A DNA stretch of 64,000 nucleotides from Astropecten irregularis (Eukaryota > Echinodermata > Asteroidea > Paxillosida > Astropectinidae): contig OZ020251.1 in the NCBI GenBank assembly GCA_963971285.1, positions 2,294,001 to 2,358,000 on the forward strand. The letters run 5' to 3'. A model generated the notes under the pieces. It saw nothing but the letters and a program-made list of their open reading frames with translations. It ran no database searches and was not told where the DNA came from. Position 1 is the stretch's first letter. Every line of letters begins with the position of its first letter. The translations under genes and the position numbers were made by a program. Of the stretch, positions 11,001 through 21,500 are shown piece by piece.

Positions 11001-13332
11001 TCCGACGCATTTGAAATGGATGGCATTTGCCCCTTGCGTGGCACCCCAGAACCACAAAGCCAGCTCCCTGCACCCGGCACGGACCGAGACTATCATGTGA
11101 CAGAGACTAGCCAATCACAAGCCTCAACACCTCTTGCCACCATGTCACCAGAGGAACGTATGCACTCCGAGTCAGTCGGTCACAGTGTTCCCACGAATCC
11201 AGAGATGCCAGTTGCCAGAGCGATAGCATTTGGTCAGGAGAACACACTGCCCAATCAGAAGATCAGTCCAGTGACGGGTAAATTGAATTTTGTGCTCCTT
11301 CCAAAAAAACAGAGAAGGAAATTTTTTGAATTTAATTTGACTTTATACAGGGCATTTTTCCTCCAGATAAAAGTTGTCATTTTGTCTAAATTCTGCTACA
11401 TCTCAGACAAAAGCCCCAGCCATGGACAAAAATAGTCCATTTAGACCTAACTCTTTCAATTTCAATGACTGTTATGATATTCTCACAGGTCGAGTAATGT
11501 CCTACGCTGAAATCTTATCGACGCCTCAAAGACAGGAGCCAAGCACACAGAGGGCGCCCTTCGCAGTCCTGACGAACAACTCGCCTCAGCTGCAAAACAG
11601 GCCCATCAGCTCCAAGCCTATGAATGCATTCAGCGACTGTACCAATGGAAGCAAGCCCGCAGGGAACCAATGTACTGGGAACCAGCTACCCAAGTCAGCT
11701 ACTAAACGGTATTTACATGTAGATCGCAAATTTTATGGCATCAAACTTTGCAAATTCCTCCTTCGTTATTTAGAGGTTTTAAAGACCTAGTAATTGATCA
11801 AAATGGTCTGCAAGAGTTCAGGATTTTAAAGAACTCTTCCTCCCTTTTTTTCCACCGTTCCAGGAACTTGCAACGTCGAGGGACGTTCACCAAGCGCAAC
11901 GCTCCGCTTCATCGCCGCAGCAAATCACAGGGCGTCCTGAACGAGAGGCCCGCCTTCTCCTTCCAGGAGGCCAAACACGCAGAGACACTTCACCGATTCG
12001 GACTCCCTTCGATGGCCGACCAGCCAACTGGTACAAACGAAAATCCTCTTCTCTTAAAGATTCAAAATGAAGTTACCATCATCAAAAATACTTTGTCATA
12101 CCACATTCATTACCAACTGCTACCATGCCTAGTGGATATTTTCAAATCAAAATAGTCAACAGGCCTGGAATTTGGTTCTGAAAGGGACAAGGCAACTGTT
12201 CTATTGCAAGGGGCACTACCATTGGAAAATCATAATGTCTATGGAAACATTTGAAGGGGGCACCAAGGCCAAGAACCAGGGCAACGAAGGCCATGGCCTT
12301 CATGGCCTCCATTTATTTCCAGGCTTGAGTCAACTTTAGATAACAGACCCAGCAATCAACCGTTTATGATAGTTCACAATCGGTTGTTGCCTGGACTTGT
12401 TCACCGATATTCTCACTGTGGTTTGTGTCATAATTTGTTGTTTTGGTTTTTGGACAGTTGGTATACGGAAGCCGACGCCAGCATACATGTCAATGACAGC
12501 TTCGGCAGCTAACAAGCGCAGGAACAACGGTAGAGGCGGGTGAGTACACTAGAACTATGCTCTTCTCTTTTTTCTTAATTTGTTGTCAATTAAATTCTTT
12601 TCCAACTCAGGAGCGCCTCATGTTCTTATCCCAGCAAGATCTTTTCTCAAAGGTTAGGCCGAACGTGTCGCAATTCTCTGGCTGCGGCTGCAAATAACAC
12701 ACGTCCATGTACCTCTGGCAGCCACTAGCCAGTGACTGCAGCCGTTTCCATAGACTTGTTATGTTATCTGCGGCCACAGCCAGAGATTTGGAACACAGCC
12801 TTAGCTTTTGAGGATCTGAAACAACATTGAAACATTAAGTCCTCTTATTAACTCTTTAAAACATTAGCAGTTTGTTGGTTTCTAGCCTGTAATGATTTTT
12901 GTTTTTCCATTCTATGGTAACAATCAGATTCCTAGCGTCGCAGGAGAACCAACCTCCAATGAACAGCCGAGGGCCGATGCGTGTACACAGAGCAGAGAGC
13001 ATCACTAAACCTGCCGTCAGAATAACGTGAGTGAAATGAATAATATCGTCGTAAAAATATCAAACATTGTTGCAGATGATCATGGAAACTCAGAAACACT
13101 CGTTTTCCTAGCCTCCTAAACTTGTTTCATTATGTGATCTGGGGTTGACTTCACAAAGCTTTACGATTCGTCTCTTAGACGAGATGTATCACCGTGGTAA
13201 CTTGTGACATCACACTTTGCTTAGCAACTAATATAAGATTGATAATACTTTTGTTGTCCCATTTCGTTCATCTTTAGGTCTTTCAGCAAAAGTCGGTCTG
13301 CAAGCAACCTTCACAGCAAGATAAATCCCTGA
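2064..13332 (+). CDS. KIF18: Kinesin-8 motor protein, KIF18A/KIF18B-like (20 coding exons, 1158 aa)
   Basis: Plus-end-directed microtubule motor that, in the family, dampens kinetochore microtubule length and aligns chromosomes. Exons: 2064-2276, 2647-2833, 3893-4050, 4198-4302, 4556-4666, 4826-5029, 5837-6013, 6513-6587, 6945-7048, 7466-7631, 8402-8566, 9107-9228, 9879-10129, 10265-10429, 10627-11277, 11489-11708, 11864-12030, 12458-12539, 12928-13026, 13278-13332. All junctions are GT-AG and the frame is kept (3477 nt). The motor spans about residues 33-385: P-loop GATGAGKT (138-145), switch I NAQSSRSH (247-254), switch II DLAGSE (283-288). VFDPK followed by YFHG and [10 protein letters not shown] favour KIF18 over KIF19. 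Residues 386-600 look like coiled coil. The tail is polar, basic and rich in SP/TP. It is longer than human KIF18A (about 900 aa). An in-frame stop at 2034 supports the ATG at 2064. Exon 12 could instead start at 9116 (three residues fewer). Whether it is A, B or pre-duplication is open. Confidence 0.93.
5143..5625 (+). repeat. 60-bp tandem array in kinesin intron 6
   Basis: Eight head-to-tail copies of a 60-bp unit containing CGATCCTAGCAGGATC, a near-perfect palindrome, and TTAGGAGGGCCTGA. The unit length is a multiple of three, which keeps a false 172-codon frame open on the minus strand. The left flank (GCAAGCTGCTCACTAAC...) resembles the flanks of the copies at 9.4 and 55.7 kb, so the array is the inside of a dispersed element rather than a local satellite. 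Confidence 0.9.
6701..6875 (+). mobile_element. MITE with CAG/CTG ends and 6-bp target duplication (copy 1)
   Basis: A 175-bp element in kinesin intron 8. Ends are CAGCGATGAGATT and AATCTCATCCCTG in inverted orientation. It is flanked by AAAATG at 6695-6700 and 6876-6881. A second copy lies at 52065-52236. CAG...CTG ends resemble hAT elements, but hAT normally duplicates 8 bp; here both copies show 6 bp. Confidence 0.8.
7149..7360. mobile_element. Palindromic MITE in kinesin intron 9
   Basis: The left end, from CACACAACGCTAAAAAATCT, is matched inverted by the right end, ACTCTC-rich and closing in TTTTTTAGCGTCGTGTGA, each arm about 50 bp with few mismatches. The CTCTCA motif recurs inside. 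No coding capacity. Confidence 0.7.
7793..8010 (+). mobile_element. Repeat of the GGCCATGGAGG...GGCCTTG family (copy 1, kinesin intron 10)
   Basis: Ends CAAGCCTGGATTTTA and CAAATTCAAGGCCTG are roughly inverted. A 42-bp piece is duplicated in tandem (two copies of CCTGGTTCTTGGCCTTCGTG). The inverse copy is at 12160-12330 and a further copy at 53510-53645. Non-coding. Confidence 0.65.
8143..8324. mobile_element. MITE with GGCTGCGT...ACGCAGCC ends (kinesin intron 10)
   Basis: The ends GGCTGCGTTTGAGCG and CGCTCGCACGCAGCC match inverted at 13 of 15 positions. The inside repeats GAGTATACTC and CACGAGTG in both orientations, giving many possible stems. It ends about 75 bp before kinesin exon 11. 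Confidence 0.65.
8917..9056. mobile_element. MITE of the TTTCACGAAGCCCT family, copy in kinesin intron 11
   Basis: A diverged copy of the roughly 140-bp element also seen at 15987-16138, 40156-40283, 52908-53036 and 57507-57646. Shared parts are ATCGTTACTTATCA, TATGATGCATTGTAGCCCTAC and GTAGGGCTTCGTGAAATC. It ends 50 bp before exon 12. Confidence 0.7.
9400..9505. repeat. 60-bp dispersed element, short hairpin copy (kinesin intron 12)
   Basis: One unit of the 60-bp family (GGAGGGCCTGACC...CGATCCTAACAGGATC) is followed at once by its inverse. GATCTTTCTCAAAGGCAAAAC and its reverse complement pair perfectly over 21 bp around a central A-rich turn at about 9462. Confidence 0.75.
9535..9592 (-). 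repeat. tRNA-like repeat fragment
   Basis: A reverse-strand piece of the tRNA-like family: TTGAACAAAGAAAAATTAAC, then TGGATTTGAACCAGGGACCT, which is a B-box when read on the minus strand. It is truncated after the anticodon-arm region. Confidence 0.7.
12160..12330 (-). mobile_element. Repeat of the GGCCATGGAGG...GGCCTTG family (copy 2, kinesin intron 17)
   Basis: Inverse orientation to the copy at 7793-8010, sharing AATCATAATGTCTATGGAAA and the CCAAGGCCAAGAACCAGGGC block. It lacks the internal 42-bp duplication, so it is closer to the basic form. Confidence 0.65.
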
Positions 13333-14270
13333 AGAGTGACCAAGCAGACGGCCAGAATTTCAATCATGGATGGGCCGGACCTGCCCACGCAGAAAACTGC
13401 CGAGTACCGGTCGCAAGGAGCATCACATCGTGTGACACCTTGGCTGGTAACCCACGTTTACCATCCAAAAATTAAATGCTTGCAAGCAGACATTTTTTTT
13501 TTAATAGTAAATAATTGACATGACCTGTACATAGCTCTTTTTAAAAAAAAAAAGGAAAAAAAAGTGATAAGGGGATATTGGTGATTTTTCTTTACCGTTA
13601 AATTCGTTAAGAAAGTTTCCCGAATCTGTGCAACATTTTCAATTTCATGCGAATCTCCAACATTGAAAAATGTCCACAGTCACTGACACAAAAAAGGTTG
13701 AAAATTTGATGAAATTAAAAAAAAACTGACCCCAAGTATACATATGTATAAAGAAAATTTGATTACGTGCTCAAAAAGACATAACAAAATTTTCTGTGTC
13801 AAGTTGTACAGTTGAAAATCATTGTACAAATTTGTAAAAATGTTGTTGTCGATCGTGGATACGTGTACATACATGTAAATGTTCAGGGTTGAAATGTTTT
13901 TTTCTTTTGACTTGTAGTGGTATGAATCATCTTTGTGAATGTGATTAGTAATTTAAACAATAGTTTTTTCGTTGCATCACATTATTATAAAGTAAAGCAA
14001 ATAATCTGCATGCTTTTTGGAGGCAAAATCACTCAGCAAACTTTGCATCACAAACAAAAATGATAAAAATTATGTTTATGATTTAGCACTGCAAGCACGA
14101 AAATTACTTATTAGTTATAAAAATCAAGTGTATAACAGCTATGTTTGTATATGTTACCTGTAGCGACCTCAAACATTATAGGCCAGTCAGCACAAAAATG
14201 AGTATAACGCACCTGTGTTAAATGATTTCACAAAATTTATTAAGTACTGTTTCTCAGGTTGCAGTGTTGC
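13333..14270 (+). other. Kinesin 3' UTR and intergenic DNA
   Basis: This follows the kinesin stop codon. The DNA is AT-rich with no further splice-linked coding sequence. I could not identify a convincing polyadenylation signal, so the 3' end of the transcript is not placed. Confidence 0.4.
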
Positions 14271-14570
14271 TAATGCTGCACATCTTAAATGATCCTTGGG
14301 ATATAGCGGGTATGTGAGCGATCCGATATGTAGTGTTTCTCAGGTTGTAGCATTTTTAATGCTGGGTGTATCTTAAATGATCCTTGGGATATAGCGGTAT
14401 GTGAGTGGTTTCATGGTTTCTGACGACCAAACAAACAAAGATGATTGACTATGATTGACACCACCAACATAGGGCTGGATAGCTCAGTTGGTAAGAGCGC
14501 CTGTATTCCGGAGGTCTCTGGTTCGAATCCAACTCCAGTCAATTTTTCTTTGTTCAGTTTTCAATAAAAT
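14271..14570 (+). repeat. tRNA-like dispersed repeat with duplicated head
   Basis: The tRNA-like core is at 14473-14541 (A-box-like TAGCTCAGTTGG, B-box GGTTCGAATCC, end CCAGTCA). It is preceded by GAACAAAGATGATTGACT-type sequence (here CAAACAAAGATGATTGACTA) and followed by CAATTTTTCTTTGTTCAG. A head block of about 85 bp (GTTTCTCAGGTTGCAG... to GATATAGCGG) is present twice in tandem upstream. Confidence 0.8.
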
Positions 14571-14942
14571 ATATTAAGACTTGTTTGCAAAGACTCTTAA
14601 TTCCGTGCCTTTATCAATGCCAAATTGTTACAAATGGATGTCTAACTGCACTCTCTGAATACAATATTGTTGAAATTTAAGACCTGTTTGACTTTGACTT
14701 TAGGGGAAGCAGATTTCTTTCTTCTAAGAGTTTCTGAACATTCTGTTTGCACTTTGCAGTGTGTCATTATTTTGCTAATAAACTTCAATTGTTTCCTAGA
14801 AAACGATTTCTCTGGATTCTATTCTCATTTCTTGGCGTGGCGGCAGGGAGTCAAAGTTGTTCGGTCATAGCCTAATGTTATGGTTATCTCTAGGATTTTG
14901 AAAGAACCACAAAATTTGACGACATTCCTTCAACAAGCCAGG

Positions 14943-15220
14943 GGTGCGTTCCACTTGCGCGAACATACGCGAACATGTTTGCTACGTTTGCGTTACGCTC
15001 GGATTTTGTAGTGGAACGCACACGGAACAAATGGCGAACATGTGTTGCGTACTGCGTCCATCTTTCATTCAATGTAGTTAGCCAACTTTAGCAAACACCT
15101 CCTCTACACAGCTATGTTAGGCGAACGTTGTGTGCGTGTTTGGCGAACAGTGCGTTCCGGTTAGAAAATGGTGGCAAACATTGTGCGCTGTACACGTAGT
15201 TATCTGGATTGGAACGCACC
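14943..15220 (+). mobile_element. MITE with GGTGCGTTCC / GGAACGCACC ends (copy 1)
   Basis: A 278-bp element rich in GCGAACATACGCGAACATG and inverse GAACG motifs. Flanks are CCAGG (14938-14942) and CCAGT (15221-15225), a decayed 5-bp duplication. The second copy at 20209-20490 sits inside a tandem array with a perfect CCTGG duplication. Confidence 0.85.
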
Positions 15221-15225
15221 CCAGT

Positions 15226-15985
15226 TCCTCATTCTTTGAGCTCAAACTCAATCATCATATCACCATATCTGAAATGTTCACAAACAAAAAGTACAGATTT
15301 CAAACATTTTGTTTACTTGCGAATATATTAATATTTATTGGGAAATTTCATGAGATTGAAACCCACAGAATAACAGAGTATCATAGCAAAATGGAATAAA
15401 TCTATAATACAATTGTAGCTCAAAATCTGCCTTCATTTAGCACTGTTTAGCTTTTGTTTTTTAAAGAGGAAAATAAAAAAATTCAACTTGTTTACCAGAA
15501 GAAAAAATGAAAAAAATCTTTCATACTTTGAATATCAAAATGTACAAAGAAGTTTAGATAGTATAAAGCTGCTAAAGTTATCCAAATAATTGACTATGTC
15601 TATTAAATGTTACTGACGTTAACTGGCGTCTGAAAATGACACATAAATGTAATATGTAACTATTAAACATAACATGACATCATAAAAATGAGTGGAAAGT
15701 CACAAGACATTGGCAGAATTATTTTTAATTATTTTAAATTTTTAGTTTCGGAATCAGCATGAGTTTCCTTCCATCCATTTAGTCATGCCACATTGTGGTT
15801 TACTTTTTTTTACTTTTTACAAAGGACGACAAGTGGAAAATCTTGAATTATTCATTGGTAACTATGGCAATGAAATGGTTATTCCTGACCAAAATGGATC
15901 CAAACAACCAGAATGGTTGGTTACCTGAGCTCCGAGCAGAGTCAAATTTAACATACATGGAGGATTTTAACCCCAAAGCCCAGAC
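15226..15985. other. Intergenic, no feature seen
   Basis: AT-rich sequence. The ORFs here (15130-15399 overlapping the MITE end, and 15795-16013) show no known domain and overlap repeats. Confidence 0.4.
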
Positions 15986-15986
15986 C

Positions 15987-16138
15987 AGGGGTCGATTTCA
16001 CGAAGCCCTGTGATCAATCGTTACTCGAGTTATGAACGATATTAACCCAAAGTATCCTACATGTATGTGGGGCTGCAATGCATCATAAGTCCTACGATTG
16101 ATAGTAAGTAACGATGAGTTTGGTGAAATCAAACCCAG
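15987..16138. mobile_element. MITE of the TTTCACGAAGCCCT family, full copy
   Basis: A 150-bp palindromic element. The left end GGGGTCGATTTCACGAAGCC and the right end ATGAGTTTGGTGAAATCAAA are partial inverses. The middle carries AACGATATTAACCC and CTGCAATGCATCATAAGTCC. It is the best preserved of five copies in the window. Confidence 0.75.
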
Positions 16139-16139
16139 G

Positions 16140-17060
16140 CCTTTCAATGGCTGAGCCTGAGCAGTATTGAAGTTTTTCTTGCTTTTATCAAAGACTACCT
16201 GAATTAATTATGTACATGTTGTACGATAAACACAAGCCCAGCCCGCTCTATATACCAATCTGACTAAATATTTTCACAGCAACAGTTCAACACTGAAGAC
16301 TAAAACTGACAAGAATATGCAGCCGAGCAACTTCATGGTAACGTAAGTTACCTGTTTAGTGACTTTGACCTATTCCTTGATCAATCATTCTTGAAAGACT
16401 CCAATTTGAAAATGTTTGATTTGAATCAGCAAGTATACCACTTATGATTCCTTGAAATACTGTACATGCAAATAATGCACAAAAAAAAGTAAACTTAGTA
16501 AGTTTAAGTTACGTTACAAAATGTCACAAAACCGTGGAAATGCCTAGCTGCAGAAAGCTGCACTTCACAAGAAAAAGTACACCATTACATGTAAAACCAT
16601 GGCAACAACATGTACAAAAAAATCCACGTATTTTCTCTCCACGAAAACAATAATTACTTATAAATGACATTATTACCTTAATATCAAATTTTCATCTTAG
16701 ATATATTTGGTTTTATGTCACTGGTGGACATAATTTTAAATTTGTTTTTATTTTTTACTTGATTAGATCAAAACAATAAAACTGTTTTCTACAAAACGCC
16801 TTTGTTATAACATGGAACACAGGTAAATTACAAACATGTGATATTTAGAGAATTTGCACATGGAACAGGATAAATAAAATTTGGTTTTTTTTTTTTCGAG
16901 GCAAAAGACGGGTACACAAGACTTCCAACAAGAATTAGGCTTCAAAATATAATTCACTCTATTTGGAGAAAAAATTGAGAAAAACACAATATGATGATCA
17001 TTTATATACAACTATTGCCGTGCTCAAGAACAATGTGGCACACAAAAGTATTCAGACTAT
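16140..17060. other. Intergenic, no feature seen
   Basis: AT-rich DNA with no open frame longer than about 70 codons and no recognised repeat. Several short ATGTACATG-like palindromes occur. Confidence 0.4.
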
Positions 17061-17062
17061 GT

Positions 17063-17314
17063 GGGGCCAATTTCATGGCCCCGCTTAGCACAAAAACTTG
17101 CTAACCATGATATTTCTGTCCTTAATAAAAACAGGATGAACAACCAAATTTCCGTGTGTTGTGTATCACTTGGGATTGTTCTTTGGCTGTTGTTCACTGA
17201 CCATGAACAAGCTGAATATCAAATGGAATTTTTAATGGTAGTTTGTTTTATTGAGCAAGACATATTTTGCTATTAAGCAATTTGTTTGTGCTTAGCATCA
17301 CCATGAAATTGGCC
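17063..17314. mobile_element. GGCCAATTTCAT-type MITE (copy 1, between the kinesin and FAR genes)
   Basis: Ends GGGGCCAATTTCATGG and CCATGAAATTGGCCA are inverted. The inside is a long imperfect palindrome with GCTTAGCACAAAAA and TTGTGCTTAGC. Other copies: 23638-23880, 28257-28460, 36408-36650, 42828-43062, 46566-46811. Confidence 0.8.
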
Positions 17315-17505
17315 ACCGATGCTTAAGTAAACACATTTCTGGACTTTCAATGCACTGGATATTAATATTACAACCCCCAATTAATGCTTAATATCACAAT
17401 ATTTAAAAGGACTTTTATAATAAACATGATTTTTGTAAAATATGATACAAATTACAAATACTTGATTTAATCTTGCACACGCTGCAATGGCTAACCAGCT
17501 GAAAA

Positions 17506-17637
17506 TGGGAGACTTTGGAGAACCGGTCTTCTAGTCAACAGCGCACGCGCATGCACGCGCAAAACAACACGCACATGCTCACAATTGCGTGCACATGCGC
17601 TGTTGACTTGAAGACCGGTTCTCCAAAGTCTCCCATT
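17506..17637. mobile_element. MITE with TGGGAGACTTTGG ends and alternating purine-pyrimidine core
   Basis: Inverted ends (ATGGGAGACTTTGGAGAACC and its reverse complement) pair perfectly for about 27 bp. The inside is CG/CA-rich alternation (GCGCACGCGCATGCACGCGC) that could form Z-DNA. A shorter copy at 43063-43171 interrupts another MITE. Confidence 0.85.
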
Positions 17638-17714
17638 GATGTCAGGCAATTATGGCAGTGCAGTACATATATCCAGAATTCAACATGATATCGTCAGTGA
17701 GAATGGCTTCATGC

Positions 17715-18545
17715 TATGTGGGAATGGCTACCCTTATTGTGGGTGCGGCAACACTCTTGTGGGAGTGGCTACACTTCTTCTGGGAGTACACTCTGGGAGT
17801 GGCTACACTGTAGGTGGGAGTGGCTACACTCCTTCTGGGAGTACACCTTTAAGGAATTGGCTACATTCTATGTGGGTGTGGCTACTCTCTATATGGGAGT
17901 GGCTACTCTCTACATGGGAGTGGCTATACTCTAGGTGGGAGTGGCTCTACTCTATAAAGTGGGAGTACACTTATGTAGAAGTGGCTACATTCTACATGGG
18001 AGTGGCTACTCTCTACATGGGAGTGGCTACTCTCTACATGGGAGTGGCTATACTCTAGGTGGGAGTGGCTCTACTCTATAAAGTGGGAGTACACTTATGT
18101 AGAAGTGGCTACATTCTACATGGGAGTGGCTACTCTCTACATGGGAGTGGCTACTCTCTACATGGGAGTGGCTATACTCTAGGTGGGAGTGGCTCTACTC
18201 TATAAAGTGGGAGTACACTTATGTGGAAGTGGCTACATTCTACATGGGAGTGGCTTCATTATTTAGGAATGGCTATACACCGTGTGGGAATGCACTTTGT
18301 GTGGGAGTGGCTATTCACTCTACGGGAGAGGTCACATTCAGTGTGGGTGTGGCTATCCTCCATGAGTGTGCCTTTTCCCTCTGTGGGCGTGGCCACATAT
18401 ACTCTACCATCTGGCAGTTGCTTCACTCTCCTGGGACTTAGGTTCTTAGGGGGTGGCCACGGGTGTGGCTACTCTCTTTCTTGGAATGGCTACCACCATT
18501 ATGGGAGTGGCTACTATCATTATGGGCGTGGCTACTCTTGTAAGG
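17715..18545 (+). repeat. GGGAGTGGCTAC minisatellite with 124-bp higher-order unit
   Basis: Variants of GGGAGTGGCTAC separated by 6-12 bp fill about 830 bp. From 17938 to about 18245 a 124-bp block is repeated nearly perfectly (GTGGCTCTAC at 17941, 18065 and 18189). The array stops about 35 bp from the FAR stop codon, so on the minus strand it would form most of the FAR 3' UTR. The long frames at 17636-18058 and 18221-18562 are products of the repeat. Confidence 0.9.
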
Positions 18546-18578
18546 AGTGTCTGTTACCTTAGAAGGTGCATCAACTTC

Positions 18579-21500
18579 TTAGTGGGTGGAGCTTGTGGCT
18601 CTGCAGTACCGGAGGAACTTGAAGAAGAGATTCGTGACGAAATACCAGAGGTTACGAGCGATCTGCGACCGTGCGATAAGGAAGCGCCAAATAAGAACCA
18701 GTAACACGGTGTTGAACGTCCAGCGGATATTACGCAGTCTGCAGGAACAGAAGAAAAAATCACAAACTATTATCAAAACACGTCAATTAAATTTGACGGC
18801 CGGTTTATAAAACAATTTTCACGCGGTGAAGGCTATTCCTGAGTACCAGTCGCGAGCAGTGAATATCAAACAGAATGTTAGCTGGTAATCTGCATCTGGT
18901 ATTAGCAAGTGGCCAGTTAAAGCTAAGCCAGCGTTGCTGAGGAACGCAATGATACTACACCATGGCAACATTTTGTCATAAATTGGAGGCTACTTACGTC
19001 CTGAGATGCTTCCTAGCGATGTGTATGGAGTTAATATCCTCCTTGAGAACGTACTTCTTAGTACCGATGCAGTAAGTCTCAATATAAGAATCCCAGTTCA
19101 AGGGGCGTATGTCCATGTAGAAGTTCTGAAGACAAAAGAAACAACACCAAAATAGAAAGAAAAGGATTATTCATCACGGTAGGTACAGATATAAGGGGGA
19201 AAAGGTGATCAATGTCAAGCGATGTTGTCTTGCTGGAAGCGACGTTTCGGCTGCTGGAACTGTTAGCCTTCATCAGGCAACTGAAGAACTGGATGCTGCG
19301 GATATAATTCAGCATCCAGGCTGGCAGTTACAGCAGCCGAAACGTCGCTATCAGCAACAAGACATCCCGTGACAACGATCATCTTTTTTCCTTTACAACA
19401 CAAAAATACTTCTAAATTTTGCAGTCATTTTCACTTACACGGAATAACTGTATAAGTTGGTATGTTATGGTCCCAGCTATGGCTGCCTCCATCTGGACCA
19501 TTAGAGGCCTGGTTGGTAAGGTCTATAGAGGTTGGTCTATAGGTTGGTATGTGATGGTCCCAGCTATGGCTGCCTCCATCTGGACCATTAGAGGCCTGGT
19601 TGGAAAGGTCTATAGAGGTTGGCCTATAGGTTGGTATGTGATGGTCCCAGCTATGGCTGCCTCCATCTGGACCATTAGAGGCCTGGTTGGAATGGTCTAT
19701 AGAGGTTGGCCTATAGGTTGGTATGTGATGGTCCCAGCTATGGCTGCCTCCATCTGGACCATTAGAGGCCTGGTTAGAAAGGTCTATAGAGGTTGGCCTA
19801 TAGGTTGGTATGTTATGGTCCCAGCCATGATTGCCTCCATCTGGACCATAAGAGGCCTGGTTAGAAAGGTCTATAGAGGTTGGCCTATAGGTTGGTATGT
19901 GATGTCCCCAGCTATGGCTGCCTCCATCTCGACCATTAGAGGCCTGGTTGGAAAGGTCTATAGAGGTTGGTCTATAGGTTGGTATGTGATGGTCCCAGCT
20001 ATGGCTGCCTCCATCTGGACCATTAGAGGCCTGGTTGGAATAGTCTATAGAGGTTGGCCTATAGGTTGGTATGTGATGGTCCCAGCTATGGCTGCCTCCA
20101 TCTGGACCATTAGAGGCCTGGTTGGAAAGGTCTATAGAGGTTGGCTTATAGGTTGGTATGTGATGGTCCCAGCTATGGCTGCCTCCATCTGGACCATTAG
20201 AGGCCTGGGGTGCGTTCCGCTTGCGCGAACATACGCGAACATGTTTGCGCCGTTTGCGTTACGCTTGGATTTTGTAGTGGAACGCACACGCAACAAACCA
20301 CGAACATGTATTGCGAACTGCGTCCATCTTTCATTCGATGTAGTTAGCCAAATTCAGCAAACACCTCCTCTACACCGTTAGCTTTGTTAGGCGAACGTTG
20401 TGTGCGTGTTTGGCGAACAGCGCGTTCCGGTTTGAAAACGGTGGCGCACATTGTGCGCCGTGCGCGTAGTTAGCTGGAGTGGAACGCACCCCTGGTTGGA
20501 AAGGTCTAAAGAGGTTGCCTATAGGTTGGTATGTGATGGTCCCAGCTATGGCTGCCTCCATCTGGACCATAAGAGGCCTGGTTGGAAAGGTCTAGAGGTT
20601 GGCCTATAGGTTGGTATGTTATGGTCCCAGTTATGGCTGCCTCCAGCTGGACCACCAAAGGCCTGAGCTGCCTTTCACTGAATGCGGCAAACACTGGCCA
20701 AATTAGCAAAGAACTTTCCATTTGCTATGCACAAAAAAATGGCAAAAGCCAGGACAATGTTCTTGATGTTTGGCCGAGAGGAAGGCGTTGCCTTGGAGGG
20801 TTCACTGAGGGTCAACCTATCTCACCTTCTTGTCTTCCTCAGACATGACAGCCTGTAGAGCCTCCAGGTTATGATTGCTCCACTCCCAGTGATTAGTCGT
20901 GAAGTACTTCATTGTCTTGGTGGTCTTGTATATCCGATCGCACATCTTCACCATTCTGGCCAAATAAAAATGCGAAAATCATCAAAAATTGAATTTAAAT
21001 ATGATCACAGAGGTCAAGTTTTACTTAAGCATTTTTCACAATCGTCTTTCACCTCTGGCGGCCTGGATTCGAGTCCAGCTCGGTCCACAAGTGGATTGGG
21101 TTTTCAGTCGCTACCTAATTCCGTAGGCTTTTACCAAGAATATAACTCTGTGATTTTCCTGCCACGTCTAAAATTGTAGCTTCTTCTCATCATCTTTCCA
21201 TAAAAAGGTTTCATCAGGCTTTCCAGCTACAGTGGTGCCCAGGATGCTTTTGAGGAATCATTGGTTTCATTACCAGAAATAAAAGTTGACAATAATAACA
21301 ATGAATACGGGTAACCAGGGTTCAATCTTACCTTGGTTTCTGCCCCTTCAACTGGAGAATAAAATCCAGAAAGTAGCCGGGTAGTTTGGAGCCGACCAAG
21401 TTCCAGTAATTGTGCAAGATGCTAAAAAAAAGAAAAAAAAAAGAGGAGAACAAAATAACGGAGGAACAAAATTAGTTAATAGCCTTGTTTGTTATGTGGA

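Noticed and set aside
11408-11488. An earlier acceptor for kinesin exon 16 (CATCTCAG at about 11407)
   Set aside because: With the phase set by exon 15 it leads to a stop codon within about ten codons; the acceptor at 11488 restores [10 protein letters not shown] in frame.
17636-18562. Open frames of 140 and 113 codons with WEWL repeats
   Set aside because: Translations of the GGGAGTGGCTAC minisatellite.
19419-20381. A 320-codon open frame with a 29-residue repeat
   Set aside because: It is produced by an 87-bp tandem array (87 is divisible by 3) inside a FAR intron and includes part of a MITE; nearly identical nucleotide units and lack of splice links argue against a protein.
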